From positions 434,001 through 498,000 of the forward strand of contig NZ_CP148752.1 of NCBI RefSeq assembly GCF_040448305.1: a stretch of 64,000 nucleotides of DNA, read 5' to 3'. Positions 25,298-34,407 of this stretch are shown in pieces. A model generated the notes under the pieces. It saw only the letters and a list, made by a program, of their open reading frames with translations, had not been told where the DNA came from and searched no databases. How positions within the stretch are numbered: the stretch's first letter is position 1; every line of letters starts with the position of its first letter. This stretch comes from Pseudomonas fluorescens (GTDB lineage: Bacteria > Pseudomonadota > Gammaproteobacteria > Pseudomonadales > Pseudomonadaceae). A program made the translations under genes and the position numbers.

Positions 25298-27633
25298 GTT
25301 GCCCGCTCCACGGCCGTAGGCTCATGCACCTGTCGACCGGCCCACGGTGCGAGCAGGAAGCTGAAGATCAGGCCCAGGCTCACCGACAGTCCGAAGTTGC
25401 TCACCGCCGGGGTGCTCGACACTGCCAGCAGGCCGAACGACAGCCAGGTGGTCAACGCCGCCAGCAGGGTGCCCAGCAGGCTCACGGCTGCGCCGCCGAC
25501 CTGTTCGCGCATCAGGATCGCGTAATCGACGCTGATCGCCGTCACCAGCAGCAGGCCGAACAGACTGAACAGGGTCAACGGCTGCCCTAGCCAGCCGAGA
25601 CTGGCCAGGCTGCACAACGCTGCCAGCAGGGGCAGGGACACGATACGCAATGCACCGCCGAGGCCGAATGGCAGGATCAGCACCAGCACGATCAGCACGC
25701 AAGAGGCGAGTTTCAGTTCGGCGGCACTGATTTGGGTGGCCGCGAAGACGTTGTTCAATTCACCCAGTCGATCCACCAGTATCACGCCGGGTAAATCCTC
25801 ACCCTGGAGCCGCAGCAGGGCCGGGTTGTTGATGCCTTGCAGGCTGACCATCGCCGCCACGCCGCCATCGGTCGGCCCCAGCCACAGGGGCCGGTAGGAT
25901 TCTGCCAATGGGCCGCTGAGCGCTGCGTCGATGTCCACGGTCGGCAATGCCTGTAGCTTCGCAAGCTCGGCTTGCAGCGCCTCGGCCGGTACGCCGATGT
26001 CGAGCAAGGGTTGCCAGTACGATGGCAGTTTGCTCAGCGCGTCGCGCACCTGTTGCTGTTCGTTCGGCAGGCTGACCAGTTGATTGAGCGACAGATAACC
26101 CTGGAGCTTTTCCAGGCCAATCAATTGATCCAGCCGCTCTCTCAGGGTGGTCTGGCGTTCGAGCAACTGCTGCTGATTGGCGGCGCGTATCAGGAAGAAC
26201 TGGCTGGTGGGTTGATAGCCGGTGATCCGTGCAATGGCCTGGGCTTCGTCGGTCAATTGTTGCGGCGCGCTGATCCACTGGCGGATGTCGTTTTTGCTGC
26301 CCAGTTGCAACAGGCCGCCGACGCAAAAGGCGATCAGTAGCGCCAGCAAGACAGGCGTTTTCAGCTGTTTGAGCAACGCTTCACGACAGTCCAGCAAAAG
26401 CTCGCAAATGCGCAATGGCCACTGCGCCGGGCGCAGGTCTACGCCCTTGAGCAATGCCGGCAACAGGCACACGGCGGACAGATAGGCACCGAGCAAACCG
26501 GCGGCAGAGAATGCGGCAATCTGGGTCAGCGCCGGGAAGGGGGTCCAGGCCAGGGCCAGATAACCGATGCCGCTGGTGATCAGGCTCAGGGTCAAGCCGG
26601 GCAGGGTCAGGCGCAGGGCCGGCCAGCTGTGCCAGGGTTTCAGGCTCCAGCTCTTGGACAGGTAATGCAGCGGGTAATCGACCGCAACACCGATCAGGCT
26701 CGAACCCAGCACCAGCGTCATCACGTGCATATGGCCGAACAACGCCACGCAGGCCACCGCACCGAAGAGCATGCCCACCAGCACCGGCACGAACGCCAGC
26801 AAGACGCGCCAGCGCCGGAAGGCCAACAGCAGCAACAGCAAAATCCCGACGGTGGCACCGCCGCCGACCCAGGTCATCTCCCGGGCAGCCTGCTGTTGTC
26901 CGCTGGCTGCGTACAACAGGCCGCTGGCGGCGAGCAGTTGCACGTCGTGCCGGGCGGCTTCTTCGCGGCTGTGCTCGAGCAGGTCGGCCACTTGCAGCGG
27001 CAGGTTCATGTCGAAGGCGTTGCCAGTGGTGCGCGCGCGCAGCAGCACCCAGCTCTTGCCGTCGGCATCGGCGACCAAGGTACCGCTGCCGATGTCCAGT
27101 TGCACCGAACCGCGTTGCGGCTGGCTGTTCTGGATGCGCCCGGTCAGGCCCAGCCAGTCGTCCTGGCTGGGCACCAGGTTGTAACCGTTGAACGGGTCGA
27201 ACAACGCCTGCACCCGTTGCTGGATAAAGGTGTCTGGGTGCTCGAGCAGCAGTTGTCGGTCCGCCGCCTGGAGCATCGCCAGGCGACCTTGCAGCAATTG
27301 CGTGCGCAACGCCGGCAAGTCGGCTTGCAGGGTCCACTGGACCTTTTCGAACAAGCCGCTGGCCTGCCATTGCTCGCCGAGTGTCTGCGCCATGACGACG
27401 GCCTGCTGGCGATCGCTGTGGCCGACCAGCACCAGCATTTCGCGGTTCAGCGGTTCCTGCATGCGTTGTTCGGCGCGCAGTTCCAGGGCATCGGGCGCCG
27501 TACCGGGCACCAGCTCCATCAGGTTGGCCGACAGCGGCGCGGCGCCACGCCATTGCCAACCGGCGAGCGCCAGTACTGCCAGTAGCAGGAGCAGAAACAG
27601 CCGTGGCAACCACCGTTCACTCGGCAAAGTCAT
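25294..27633 (-). CDS. MMPL/RND-family exporter of the APE cluster, ApeM-like
   Basis: The 779-residue protein has the RND half-symmetry: one N-terminal helix, a periplasmic loop (about residues 30-235), six helices, a second loop (about 420-620) and five or six more helices. The segments GVAVDYPLHYLSK and AISVDYAILMREQ carry the conserved aspartates of the proton path. It should move the aryl polyene lipid across the inner membrane. It overlaps the lolA-like gene by 17 bases. Confidence 0.9.
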   Translation of the reverse strand: MTLPSERWLPRLFLLLLLAVLALAGWQWRGAAPLSANLMELVPGTAPDALELRAEQRMQEPLNREMLVLVGHSDRQQAVVMAQTLGEQWQASGLFEKVQWTLQADLPALRTQLLQGRLAMLQAADRQLLLEHPDTFIQQRVQALFDPFNGYNLVPSQDDWLGLTGRIQNSQPQRGSVQLDIGSGTLVADADGKSWVLLRARTTGNAFDMNLPLQVADLLEHSREEAARHDVQLLAASGLLYAASGQQQAAREMTWVGGGATVGILLLLLLAFRRWRVLLAFVPVLVGMLFGAVACVALFGHMHVMTLVLGSSLIGVAVDYPLHYLSKSWSLKPWHSWPALRLTLPGLTLSLITSGIGYLALAWTPFPALTQIAAFSAAGLLGAYLSAVCLLPALLKGVDLRPAQWPLRICELLLDCREALLKQLKTPVLLALLIAFCVGGLLQLGSKNDIRQWISAPQQLTDEAQAIARITGYQPTSQFFLIRAANQQQLLERQTTLRERLDQLIGLEKLQGYLSLNQLVSLPNEQQQVRDALSKLPSYWQPLLDIGVPAEALQAELAKLQALPTVDIDAALSGPLAESYRPLWLGPTDGGVAAMVSLQGINNPALLRLQGEDLPGVILVDRLGELNNVFAATQISAAELKLASCVLIVLVLILPFGLGGALRIVSLPLLAALCSLASLGWLGQPLTLFSLFGLLLVTAISVDYAILMREQVGGAAVSLLGTLLAALTTWLSFGLLAVSSTPAVSNFGLSVSLGLIFSFLLAPWAGRQVHEPTAVERAT

Positions 27634-28321
27634 GTTGCTCCGCGTCGCTCAATGGTTGGGCGCTGGTGCTGTCCTGCATGCGCAACAACGTACTGTCGCC
27701 CTGGGTCTCGAGCAGTTCGATGCTGTGCACCAGTTCTGCGCCGGTAATGTTGATCTGGTTGAACACCTGCTTGAGCAGCATCGAGCGCGGCAGCAGCGTG
27801 AGTTTCCAGTTCTGCGCGTCGCCGCTCAGGGACAGTTCGAAATCCCGTTGCAGGCCACTGCTGTCGCCTTGCAGCACGGCGAGGAACAAACGGTTCTGCT
27901 CGGCACCGGCGCTTTTGCCCGGCAGCATTTGCCAGACACTGCCGTCACGCCGGGCAATGCCTTTGGAAGTGATGCGATAGTCCTGTTGCAACGGCGTTTT
28001 CAGCAGCCACAACAGGCCGTGGTTTTTTGCCAGCACGAACGTGCCCTTGCTGGTCAGCGGTTGGGGCAGGGCGCGCAGGTGTTTTTCCTGGATGAAACTG
28101 CCGTGGATCACCTCGGGCCGGGCCAGTTGATCGCTGAGTTGTTGCAGGTCGAAGGCTTTGGCCAGTCCTGGAATGCCCAGTAGCACGCAGAACACTGTAG
28201 GAGCGAGCTTGCTCGCGAAAAACCTGAGGGCGCCGCGGACTGTCAGGTGCCCAATGTCATCGTTAACGACCATCGCGAGCAAGCTCGCTCCTACAGGGGA
28301 GCGGGAGGGGCAGAAAATCAT
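27617..28321 (-). CDS. LolA-like outer-membrane lipid carrier of the APE cluster, with REPIN in its 5' end
   Basis: The mature part, from FDLQQLSDQLARPEVIHGSF on, is a LolA-fold periplasmic carrier matching ApeL-type proteins. A signal-peptide core (FCVLLGIPGLAKA) precedes it. The reading frame starts at an ATG at 28321 that overlaps the thioesterase stop (ATGA). Between that ATG and the signal core lie about 34 codons made of a REP pair (28195-28296), still in frame. The start could instead be a GTG at about 28194, just past the REP, giving a short signal with no basic residue. Either way the 5' end is disturbed. Confidence 0.78.
   Translation of the reverse strand: MIFCPSRSPVGASLLAMVVNDDIGHLTVRGALRFFASKLAPTVFCVLLGIPGLAKAFDLQQLSDQLARPEVIHGSFIQEKHLRALPQPLTSKGTFVLAKNHGLLWLLKTPLQQDYRITSKGIARRDGSVWQMLPGKSAGAEQNRLFLAVLQGDSSGLQRDFELSLSGDAQNWKLTLLPRSMLLKQVFNQINITGAELVHSIELLETQGDSTLLRMQDSTSAQPLSDAEQHDFAE
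28195..28296. repeat. REPIN-like REP pair within the lolA-like gene's 5' region
   Basis: CTGTAGGAGCGAGCTTGCTCG at the left and GAGCAAGCTCGCTCCTACAG at the right. The element is about 102 bases, a multiple of three, and leaves the lolA-like frame open. It is the same TGTAGGAGC variant as the pair at 22059. Confidence 0.9.
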
Positions 28322-28743
28322 CGCAGAGCTCTCTCTACGGCGTCAGTGAACACCTTCGGCGAGGCCAGTTGCATCTCGCGGCTGGCGATGTCGACGGCGA
28401 CCTGTACCGACATGGCCCGGGTCAGGCGCTCACCGGTTTGCAGGTCGCTGATCAGGTAGTTGATCTTCAGGCGGTTCTCCCACTCCACCAAGTTGGCGCG
28501 CACATTGAGTTTCTGGCCGAACACCGCACCGCGCACGTAGCGCAATTGCAGGTCGATCACCGGCCACGCATAGCCGGATTCGTTCATCGCGGTGTAGTTG
28601 TGGCCGATCTTGTCCAGCAGCGCACAGCGAGCGACTTCCAGGTATTTGACGTAATGGCCGTGCCAGACCACGTGCATGCTGTCGACATCAAAGAACGGTA
28701 CGACGATTTCCGTGTCGGTGTAGAGAAATCCCTTGCTACGCAT
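28318..28743 (-). CDS. Acyl-CoA/ACP thioesterase, 4HBT hotdog family (APE cluster)
   Basis: The 141-residue hotdog thioesterase has the 4-hydroxybenzoyl-CoA thioesterase pattern FFDVDSMHVVWHGHYVKYLE with its catalytic Asp region. It probably edits or releases acyl chains in aryl polyene assembly. The ATG at 28743 overlaps the ammonia-lyase end by eight bases; the longer open frame upstream lies in that gene. Confidence 0.87.
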   Translation of the reverse strand: MRSKGFLYTDTEIVVPFFDVDSMHVVWHGHYVKYLEVARCALLDKIGHNYTAMNESGYAWPVIDLQLRYVRGAVFGQKLNVRANLVEWENRLKINYLISDLQTGERLTRAMSVQVAVDIASREMQLASPKVFTDAVERALR

Positions 28744-30280
28744 GCAGCCTCCAGTGTTGTTCGGCGATGCGTTGCAGGCACAGGCGCAATTCGCCTTCCA
28801 GCGCGCGGTCTTCGATGACCGGTGGGAAGTCCTTGGCCAAGGCTTCATGCATGGCGGCCAAAGCGGGTGGCAGGGGGCGTGCATCTTCGGCCTGGCCGCG
28901 CAGCCAGACGCCCTGATTGGCCGCCAGCAGCGTGGCGGCCGCCACCTGTTCGGTGAGTTCCAGCACGCGGATCGCATCCCGGGCGGCGATGGTGCCCATG
29001 CTGACCTTGTCCTGGTTGTGGCACTCGGTGGAGCGCGAGAAGACGCTGGCCGGCATGGTGTTCTTCAGTGCTTCGGCGGTCCAGGCACTGGTGCCGATCT
29101 GCACCGCCTTGAAGCCGTGGTTGAGCATGGCACGGTCGGCCGTGGCGCCGGACAGGTTGCTCGGTAAGCCATGGTTGTAGCGCTCGTCCACCAGCAGTGC
29201 GAGTTGCCGATCCAACAGGTCGGCGACGTTGGCCACGAGGTTTTTCAGGCTGTCCATGGCGAAGGCGATGTGCCCGCCGTAGAAGTGCCCACCGTGCAGC
29301 ACGCGCTCGGCCTCGGCGTCGATGATCGGGTTGTCGTTGGCGCTGTTGAGCTCGATCTCGATGAACGAACGCAGCCAGTTCAGGCTGTCGGCCAGCACGC
29401 CCAGCACATGGGGCGCGCAGCGCAGGGAATAGCGGTCTTGCAGGCGATGCAGGGGGGCGGTCGGCGCGTCGATGGCCAGATCCTCGCGCAACCACGCGGC
29501 GACCTGCATCTGCCCGGGGTGTGGCTTGGCGGCGAACAGGCGCTCATCGAAGTGCTCCGGGTTGCCTTGCAGGGCGACCACGTTCAATGCAGTGATGCGC
29601 GTAGCCAGATGCAGCAGGTAATCGGCGCGGGCGTACGCCAGGCAAGCCAGACCGGTCATCACCGCGGTGCCGTTCATCAGCGCCAGGGCTTCTTTCGGAC
29701 GCAGCACCAGCGGCTGCCAGCCGAGTTCGCGGTGCACATCGGCGGCTTGCCGGCGTTCGCCACGGAACGTCACTTCGCGTTCGCCGGACAGGGTGGCGGC
29801 CACGTACGAAAGCGGTGTCAGATCACCACTGGCGCCCACCGAACCTTCCTCTGGAATCAGCGGCAGGATGTCGTGTTCAAGGAACGCCTGCAGGCGCTCC
29901 AGTAGCTCCACGCGCACCCCGGAAACACCGTGGCACAACGACTGCAAACGCGCCGCCAGTACCGCGCGGGTGGCCTGGGCGTCGAGCAGTTTGCCCAGAC
30001 CACAGCCGTGGAAGGTGTACAGATGACGGGGCAGCGCCTCGACGTGATGCAGCGGCACCGCGACCACGCAGGAATCGCCGTAACCGGTGGTCACGCCGTA
30101 GATCACGCCTTCCTTGTCCAGCAGAGAGTCGAGAAAACGCGCGCCCTTGGCGATGCGCTCGCGGTAGGCGGGATCGCTTTGCAACTGCGTCGGCACTTTG
30201 CGGTTGGCCAGTGCCAGCACGTCTTCAATGCGCAAAGGGCGTTCGCCGAAGGTTACCGGCTCAAGCGTTGGCGTCGTCAT
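28736..30280 (-). CDS. MIO-type aromatic amino acid ammonia-lyase (APE cluster)
   Basis: The 514-residue lyase carries the ASG triad (residues 150-152, in GSVGASGDLTPLSYV) that cyclises to the MIO group, Y61 in VIYGVTTGYGDS, and the NSANDNPI segment. It would deaminate tyrosine or phenylalanine (less likely histidine) to an aryl acrylate that primes the polyene. At the selectivity position it has F90-H91 (LYTFHGCG), where I recall PAL having Phe-Leu, TAL His-Leu and HAL Ser-His. The ATG at 30280 overlaps the acyltransferase gene. Confidence 0.88.
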   Translation of the reverse strand: MTTPTLEPVTFGERPLRIEDVLALANRKVPTQLQSDPAYRERIAKGARFLDSLLDKEGVIYGVTTGYGDSCVVAVPLHHVEALPRHLYTFHGCGLGKLLDAQATRAVLAARLQSLCHGVSGVRVELLERLQAFLEHDILPLIPEEGSVGASGDLTPLSYVAATLSGEREVTFRGERRQAADVHRELGWQPLVLRPKEALALMNGTAVMTGLACLAYARADYLLHLATRITALNVVALQGNPEHFDERLFAAKPHPGQMQVAAWLREDLAIDAPTAPLHRLQDRYSLRCAPHVLGVLADSLNWLRSFIEIELNSANDNPIIDAEAERVLHGGHFYGGHIAFAMDSLKNLVANVADLLDRQLALLVDERYNHGLPSNLSGATADRAMLNHGFKAVQIGTSAWTAEALKNTMPASVFSRSTECHNQDKVSMGTIAARDAIRVLELTEQVAAATLLAANQGVWLRGQAEDARPLPPALAAMHEALAKDFPPVIEDRALEGELRLCLQRIAEQHWRLHA

Positions 30281-31202
30281 CGGTCTTCCAGAAAGGGTAA
30301 AAGTTGAACCATTGTTGGGGCGCTTCAAGGCAATAGTGACCCAAGCGTTCGGCGTAGCGGGAGGCCCACTGATGAATGACCTGTTCGCGGTCGCTGCGCT
30401 TCCAGGTGATTGCGTCAGCGAAGGGCTCAATGGTCAGTCGATAGTCGCCGTCGGGTTTTTTCAGGCACAGCAGCAGGTTGACCGGGCATTTCAGCAGGCC
30501 GGCCAGCAGCCACGGGCCCTGGGGGAACCTGGCCGGATGGCCGAGGAAGTCCACGGTCGCGCAGCGGCCGCCATGCAGCGGCACGCGGTCGCCGGCAATC
30601 GCCAGCCACTCGCCACGTTCCAGGCGCTCGCTCAGTTGCAGCATGATCCCGGGGTCCAGTTCGCTGACCTGGATCAAGCGCAAATTGGTCGCCCCGGCTT
30701 CGCCCAGCAAACGGTTGAACTGTTCGGCGTGCTTGGTGTGCACCAGCACGTTCATCGTGACTTTCTCGCCGATCTCCGCCAGTGCGCGGCAGACTTCCAG
30801 ATTGCCAAGGTGTGCGCCCACCAGCATCTGCCCGCGGGTACCGCGCAACTGGTCGCGCAGCAGCGCCGGGTCGATGATCTCGATCTGTTCGATGCTCAGC
30901 TTGCCGTTCCATACGTCGAGTTTGTCGAGCATCGAATCGGCGAAAGCCATGAACTGGCCGAACACTCGCCAATGGCTCGGGCGCAGTTCGCTGCGCCCGC
31001 TCCAGTCGGTCAGGCGTTGCTGGTATTGCCAGGCACTGTGTCGGGCGCTGCGGCCGAACAGGAAAAAGTACAGGACGATGCCGTACAACACTGGGCTCAG
31101 TACTCGACGGCCCAGCACTTTGGCGCCGAACGCGGTGAGCTTCATCAGCCAGAAACTGCCCCGTTCTTCGCGGTCGGCCCAGTGTTGCTTGTCTGCGCTC
31201 AT
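30261..31202 (-). CDS. Lipid A-type (LpxL/HtrB-like) acyltransferase of the APE cluster
   Basis: The 313-residue protein has an N-terminal membrane helix (VLSPVLYGIVLYFFLFG) and the HTRB family pattern, including GAHLGNLEVCRAL with the H-x4-E dyad. In APE clusters such enzymes are thought to join the polyene or a fatty acid to a lipid anchor. The ATG at 31202 overlaps the glycosyltransferase stop; an open frame farther upstream is inside that gene. Confidence 0.85.
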   Translation of the reverse strand: MSADKQHWADREERGSFWLMKLTAFGAKVLGRRVLSPVLYGIVLYFFLFGRSARHSAWQYQQRLTDWSGRSELRPSHWRVFGQFMAFADSMLDKLDVWNGKLSIEQIEIIDPALLRDQLRGTRGQMLVGAHLGNLEVCRALAEIGEKVTMNVLVHTKHAEQFNRLLGEAGATNLRLIQVSELDPGIMLQLSERLERGEWLAIAGDRVPLHGGRCATVDFLGHPARFPQGPWLLAGLLKCPVNLLLCLKKPDGDYRLTIEPFADAITWKRSDREQVIHQWASRYAERLGHYCLEAPQQWFNFYPFWKTDDDANA

Positions 31203-31933
31203 GCCCGCCACCGTCGCCAGAGGATCACTGGCGCACGCAGCAACATGCCGAAGAACAGCCGCGTGTGCATGCTGGAAATCAGCACGTTGTCGTGGAACAT
31301 CCGAAAATGCGAAACGCCATCCAACGGGTAATGGACTTTGGTTTGCAGCCATTGCATCGGCTGATTGCGCCAGGCCAGGCGCACCAGGATGTCCGAGTCG
31401 AAGTCCATGCGCTTGCCGATTTTCGCTGACTCGATCAGCGCCAGAACCGGCGGCAACGGGTAAACCCGGAATCCGCACATGGAGTCGCGAATCTGCAACG
31501 ACAAGGTGTTGATCCAGACCATGACGTGAGTCAGGTAACGCGCATACAAACGGCCTTTCGGTACGCTGGCGTCATATTGCGGATAACCGCAAATCACCGC
31601 CTGTGGGTGGCGGCGTGATTGTTCGATGAAGCGTTGGACGTCCTGCAAATCGTGCTGGCCATCGGCATCCACCTGCAAAGCATGGCTGAAACCCAGGCGC
31701 GAAGCTTCGCGCAAACCGGTCATGACCGCGCCGCCCTTGCCCTGGTTTTCGGCGAGGCGGATCAGGTAAACCATGTCACGTCGGGCCAGGCGATCCAGCA
31801 CCCGGGAGCAGGACGGGCTGCTGGCATCGTCCACCAGAATGCACGGCAGATGGCTGGCGATCAGCGCATCGACCACCGTGGTGATGGCTGTTTCGTGGTT
31901 GTACACCGGGACGATGGCGCAGGGGCTATGCAT
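31199..31933 (-). CDS. Family 2 glycosyltransferase of the APE cluster
   Basis: The 244-residue GT2 enzyme begins with the nucleotide-sugar site (CAIVPVYNHE) and carries VDADGQHD near residue 90 as its DxD-type metal motif. The C-terminus is amphipathic and basic, so it may sit on the membrane. It probably adds a sugar to the aryl polyene lipid. The ATG at 31933 overlaps the ligase gene by eight bases. Confidence 0.88.
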   Translation of the reverse strand: MHSPCAIVPVYNHETAITTVVDALIASHLPCILVDDASSPSCSRVLDRLARRDMVYLIRLAENQGKGGAVMTGLREASRLGFSHALQVDADGQHDLQDVQRFIEQSRRHPQAVICGYPQYDASVPKGRLYARYLTHVMVWINTLSLQIRDSMCGFRVYPLPPVLALIESAKIGKRMDFDSDILVRLAWRNQPMQWLQTKVHYPLDGVSHFRMFHDNVLISSMHTRLFFGMLLRAPVILWRRWRA

Positions 31934-33605
31934 GCGCCGCCTCCAGCAAGATCCGCCCGCTGGAGCAGGTGGCGGTTTCGTTGCGATAGGCGAAATACAG
32001 TTTGCCACGCGCCGGGTCGAAGCGCAGGTGCAGCTGGATTTCATCCCCCGGACGCACCAGTTGCTGGAACTTCAAGACCTCCATGCCGGCGAATTTTTTC
32101 GGCAGGTTCATCAGTTGCTGGCCCAGGCTCAGCGCCCAGTCCACCTGCACCACGCCAGGCAACACCGGCGCCTTGGGGAAATGACCGCTGAAATAGGCCA
32201 GGTCCGGTGGCACGGCCAGTTGCAGGCTCCACTCGCCATTGCTTTCGACCTGCTCCAGCACCTCGGGCGCTTTGGGGCGCGCCGCCAACAGCAGGGCGTC
32301 GACGTCGGCCTGGGGCAGTTTGCCTTGAGTGTTCAGCGGTAGTTGTCGCAGCAGGCGCCAGCGTCTTGGCAGGGCCAGGGCTTCGCAGTGTTGACTCAGG
32401 TGCTGGCGCAATTGCTCGGTGAGGCTGCGTCGGCCCTGATTGCGCAGCACATGCAAACCGGCCTCGCTCAACACCAACAAAGCCCCCAGGGAGGCGCGGT
32501 TTTCCTGAACGACGCCGAGCCGCGCTTCGACGACCCATTCATGGGCCGTCAGCGCCTGTTCCAGCATCGGCAGCGAGATGCGTTTTTCTTCCAGCTTGAC
32601 GATCCGGTCGAGTCGCCCAAGCAATTCGAAGCGGCCATCGACGGCGATGCGTGCTGAATCGGCAGTGTGTTCGACATGGTCATTGGGCAAATACGGCGAA
32701 GCGATCAGCAGGGCGCCCTCACTGTCTTGGGTCAGCGTGACATCGGCAAAGGGCTGCCAGAGTTCCGCGCCCTGACGCCAGGCGATGCCGCCGGTTTCCG
32801 AACTGCCAAAGATTTCCGTTGGCCATTGCCCCAGACGCTCATGCAGGCTCTGTGCGGCCTCGACCGGCAATGCGCCGCCGGAGGAAAACACCCGGCGTAC
32901 GGAGCTCAAGGCCGGCCAGTCGAGGTTGTCGCTCATGCGCTTGAGTAGCGCCGGGCTGGCCACCCAGGCGAAGGCCGGGTACTCGCGGCTGGCGCGTTGC
33001 AGGTCTTCCGGAAAGGCCAACTGCCGACGTACGAACGGGCGCCCGGCGCACAGCGGCCACAGCACCCGAAACAGCAGGCCGTAGATGTGCTGGGTGGCGA
33101 CGCTGCCAATGATGCACGCCGGGCCAAGATCCGCGCCCCACAGCTGTTCCAGGGCTTCGACTTCATTGGCCAGTTGGCGCAGGTTTTTTTCGATGCGCTT
33201 GGGTTCGCCACTGGAGCCAGAGGTGCACAGGCTCAACCGACAGTTATCCAGATCCAGCGCAGCGGCACTGAGCGGCGGCTGCTGGAAGTCGCCAAGGTGC
33301 GCGTCGTCGGGCTGATCGGTCAGCCACATGTCGACGTCATTCGACCAGCGTTGGCGAGTCTGCGGTTGCAAGTCAGACGGCAGCAGCACGCTGACCCCGG
33401 CACGCCAGGCGCCGAACAGGGCAATCGCCAGGTCGGCGGCATCCTCAAGGTGCACGGCCATCTGCCGCACACCCCGGGCTTGCAGGCCGGCGGCAAGGCG
33501 CAGCGCCTGTTCGCACAGTCGGGCGTGATCCAGTGCCGGAGCGGTCGTTACGGCGCGCTCAGGCTGAGCCTTGAGCAGCAGGTGCTCAAGTTTTATCCAA
33601 TTCAT
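31926..33605 (-). CDS. APE aryl/acyl AMP-ligase fused to a hotdog dehydratase (ApeH-ApeI-like)
   Basis: The 559-residue protein has two parts. Residues 1 to about 445 are an ANL adenylating enzyme (LCTSGSSGEPKRIEK P-loop, FGSSETGGIAWR, ELLGRLDRIVKLEEKRI) that should activate the aryl acid and load it on an ACP. Residues from about 455 form a FabZ-like hotdog domain with FSGHFPKAPVLPGVVQVDWA, whose His is the dehydratase catalytic residue. ApeH and ApeI are separate proteins in the systems I recall. The ATG at 33605 overlaps the upstream membrane-protein gene. Confidence 0.9.
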   Translation of the reverse strand: MNWIKLEHLLLKAQPERAVTTAPALDHARLCEQALRLAAGLQARGVRQMAVHLEDAADLAIALFGAWRAGVSVLLPSDLQPQTRQRWSNDVDMWLTDQPDDAHLGDFQQPPLSAAALDLDNCRLSLCTSGSSGEPKRIEKNLRQLANEVEALEQLWGADLGPACIIGSVATQHIYGLLFRVLWPLCAGRPFVRRQLAFPEDLQRASREYPAFAWVASPALLKRMSDNLDWPALSSVRRVFSSGGALPVEAAQSLHERLGQWPTEIFGSSETGGIAWRQGAELWQPFADVTLTQDSEGALLIASPYLPNDHVEHTADSARIAVDGRFELLGRLDRIVKLEEKRISLPMLEQALTAHEWVVEARLGVVQENRASLGALLVLSEAGLHVLRNQGRRSLTEQLRQHLSQHCEALALPRRWRLLRQLPLNTQGKLPQADVDALLLAARPKAPEVLEQVESNGEWSLQLAVPPDLAYFSGHFPKAPVLPGVVQVDWALSLGQQLMNLPKKFAGMEVLKFQQLVRPGDEIQLHLRFDPARGKLYFAYRNETATCSSGRILLEAAHA

Positions 33606-34147
33606 GGGCGGCCTCGTACCCTTTGTCGTATGAGCCATTCAATGGCAAACATCAGGCCTATCAATCCGTAGGAAATCAGGCCGGTGTACAGCGTCCACCA
33701 GCTCAGCGGCGCCCAGAGGGTCAGGGCGGCGGCACACAAACCGTTGCATAGAAAAAAAACGCTCCAGGCGATGGTCACCTGACGGGTATAGCGAATGCCC
33801 TCGGCCGGCAATTGCGGCTCGCGTACCCGGGCCAGGCGTTCAACGATCGGTGGGCCGAATGTCAGGCTCGATCCGAACAGCACCAGCATGAAGCTGCTGA
33901 TCAACACCGGATACCAGCGCAACAGCGCCGGGCTGTCGAACAGCGCCAGCAACAGACAGAACACTATGGCCACCGTGGCCATCCACAGGCTGCCAGGCCG
34001 TCGTTGGCCGGTCAGCGCCCGGGCCAGCCACAGTCCGCCCAGCAGCAGCCCGAATTGCCACGGGGCGAAATGCTCCATGCCGAAATACACCGCAAAGGGA
34101 TACAAAAGGCCCGCCAGCAGCAGGCCGAGGCCAATCAGTCGATTCAT
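33602..34147 (-). CDS. COG4648-type membrane protein of the APE cluster, ApeG-like
   Basis: The 181-residue protein has five or six hydrophobic helices and no soluble domain. It matches the small membrane protein always found after the ACPs in APE clusters, of unknown job. It is coupled by four-base overlaps on both sides. Confidence 0.8.
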   Translation of the reverse strand: MNRLIGLGLLLAGLLYPFAVYFGMEHFAPWQFGLLLGGLWLARALTGQRRPGSLWMATVAIVFCLLLALFDSPALLRWYPVLISSFMLVLFGSSLTFGPPIVERLARVREPQLPAEGIRYTRQVTIAWSVFFLCNGLCAAALTLWAPLSWWTLYTGLISYGLIGLMFAIEWLIRQRVRGRP

Positions 34148-34398
34148 GCGGCCGGTTGAACCAGACGGTAGACCGCCTCGACCACGTCACTGACGGTACG
34201 CACCGATTTGAATTCTTCGGCGGCGATTTTCTTGCCGGTCTGACGTTTGATGTGATCAATCAGGTCGACCGCGTCGATGCTGTCGATTTCCAGGTCCTGA
34301 TACAGGTTGGATTCCAGGCTCACACGCTCCGGGTCCAGTTCGAAGAGCTCGACCAAGGCATCGCGCAGGGTGTTGAAAATGTCGTCACGAGTTTGCAT
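34144..34398 (-). CDS. APE acyl carrier protein 1
   Basis: The 84-residue acidic ACP has the phosphopantetheine serine at S40 in the motif LEIDSIDAVDL. It carries the growing polyene or the malonyl unit. It follows a second ACP gene after nine bases. Confidence 0.95.
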   Translation of the reverse strand: MQTRDDIFNTLRDALVELFELDPERVSLESNLYQDLEIDSIDAVDLIDHIKRQTGKKIAAEEFKSVRTVSDVVEAVYRLVQPAA

Positions 34399-34407
34399 GG
34401 TCCGGTC

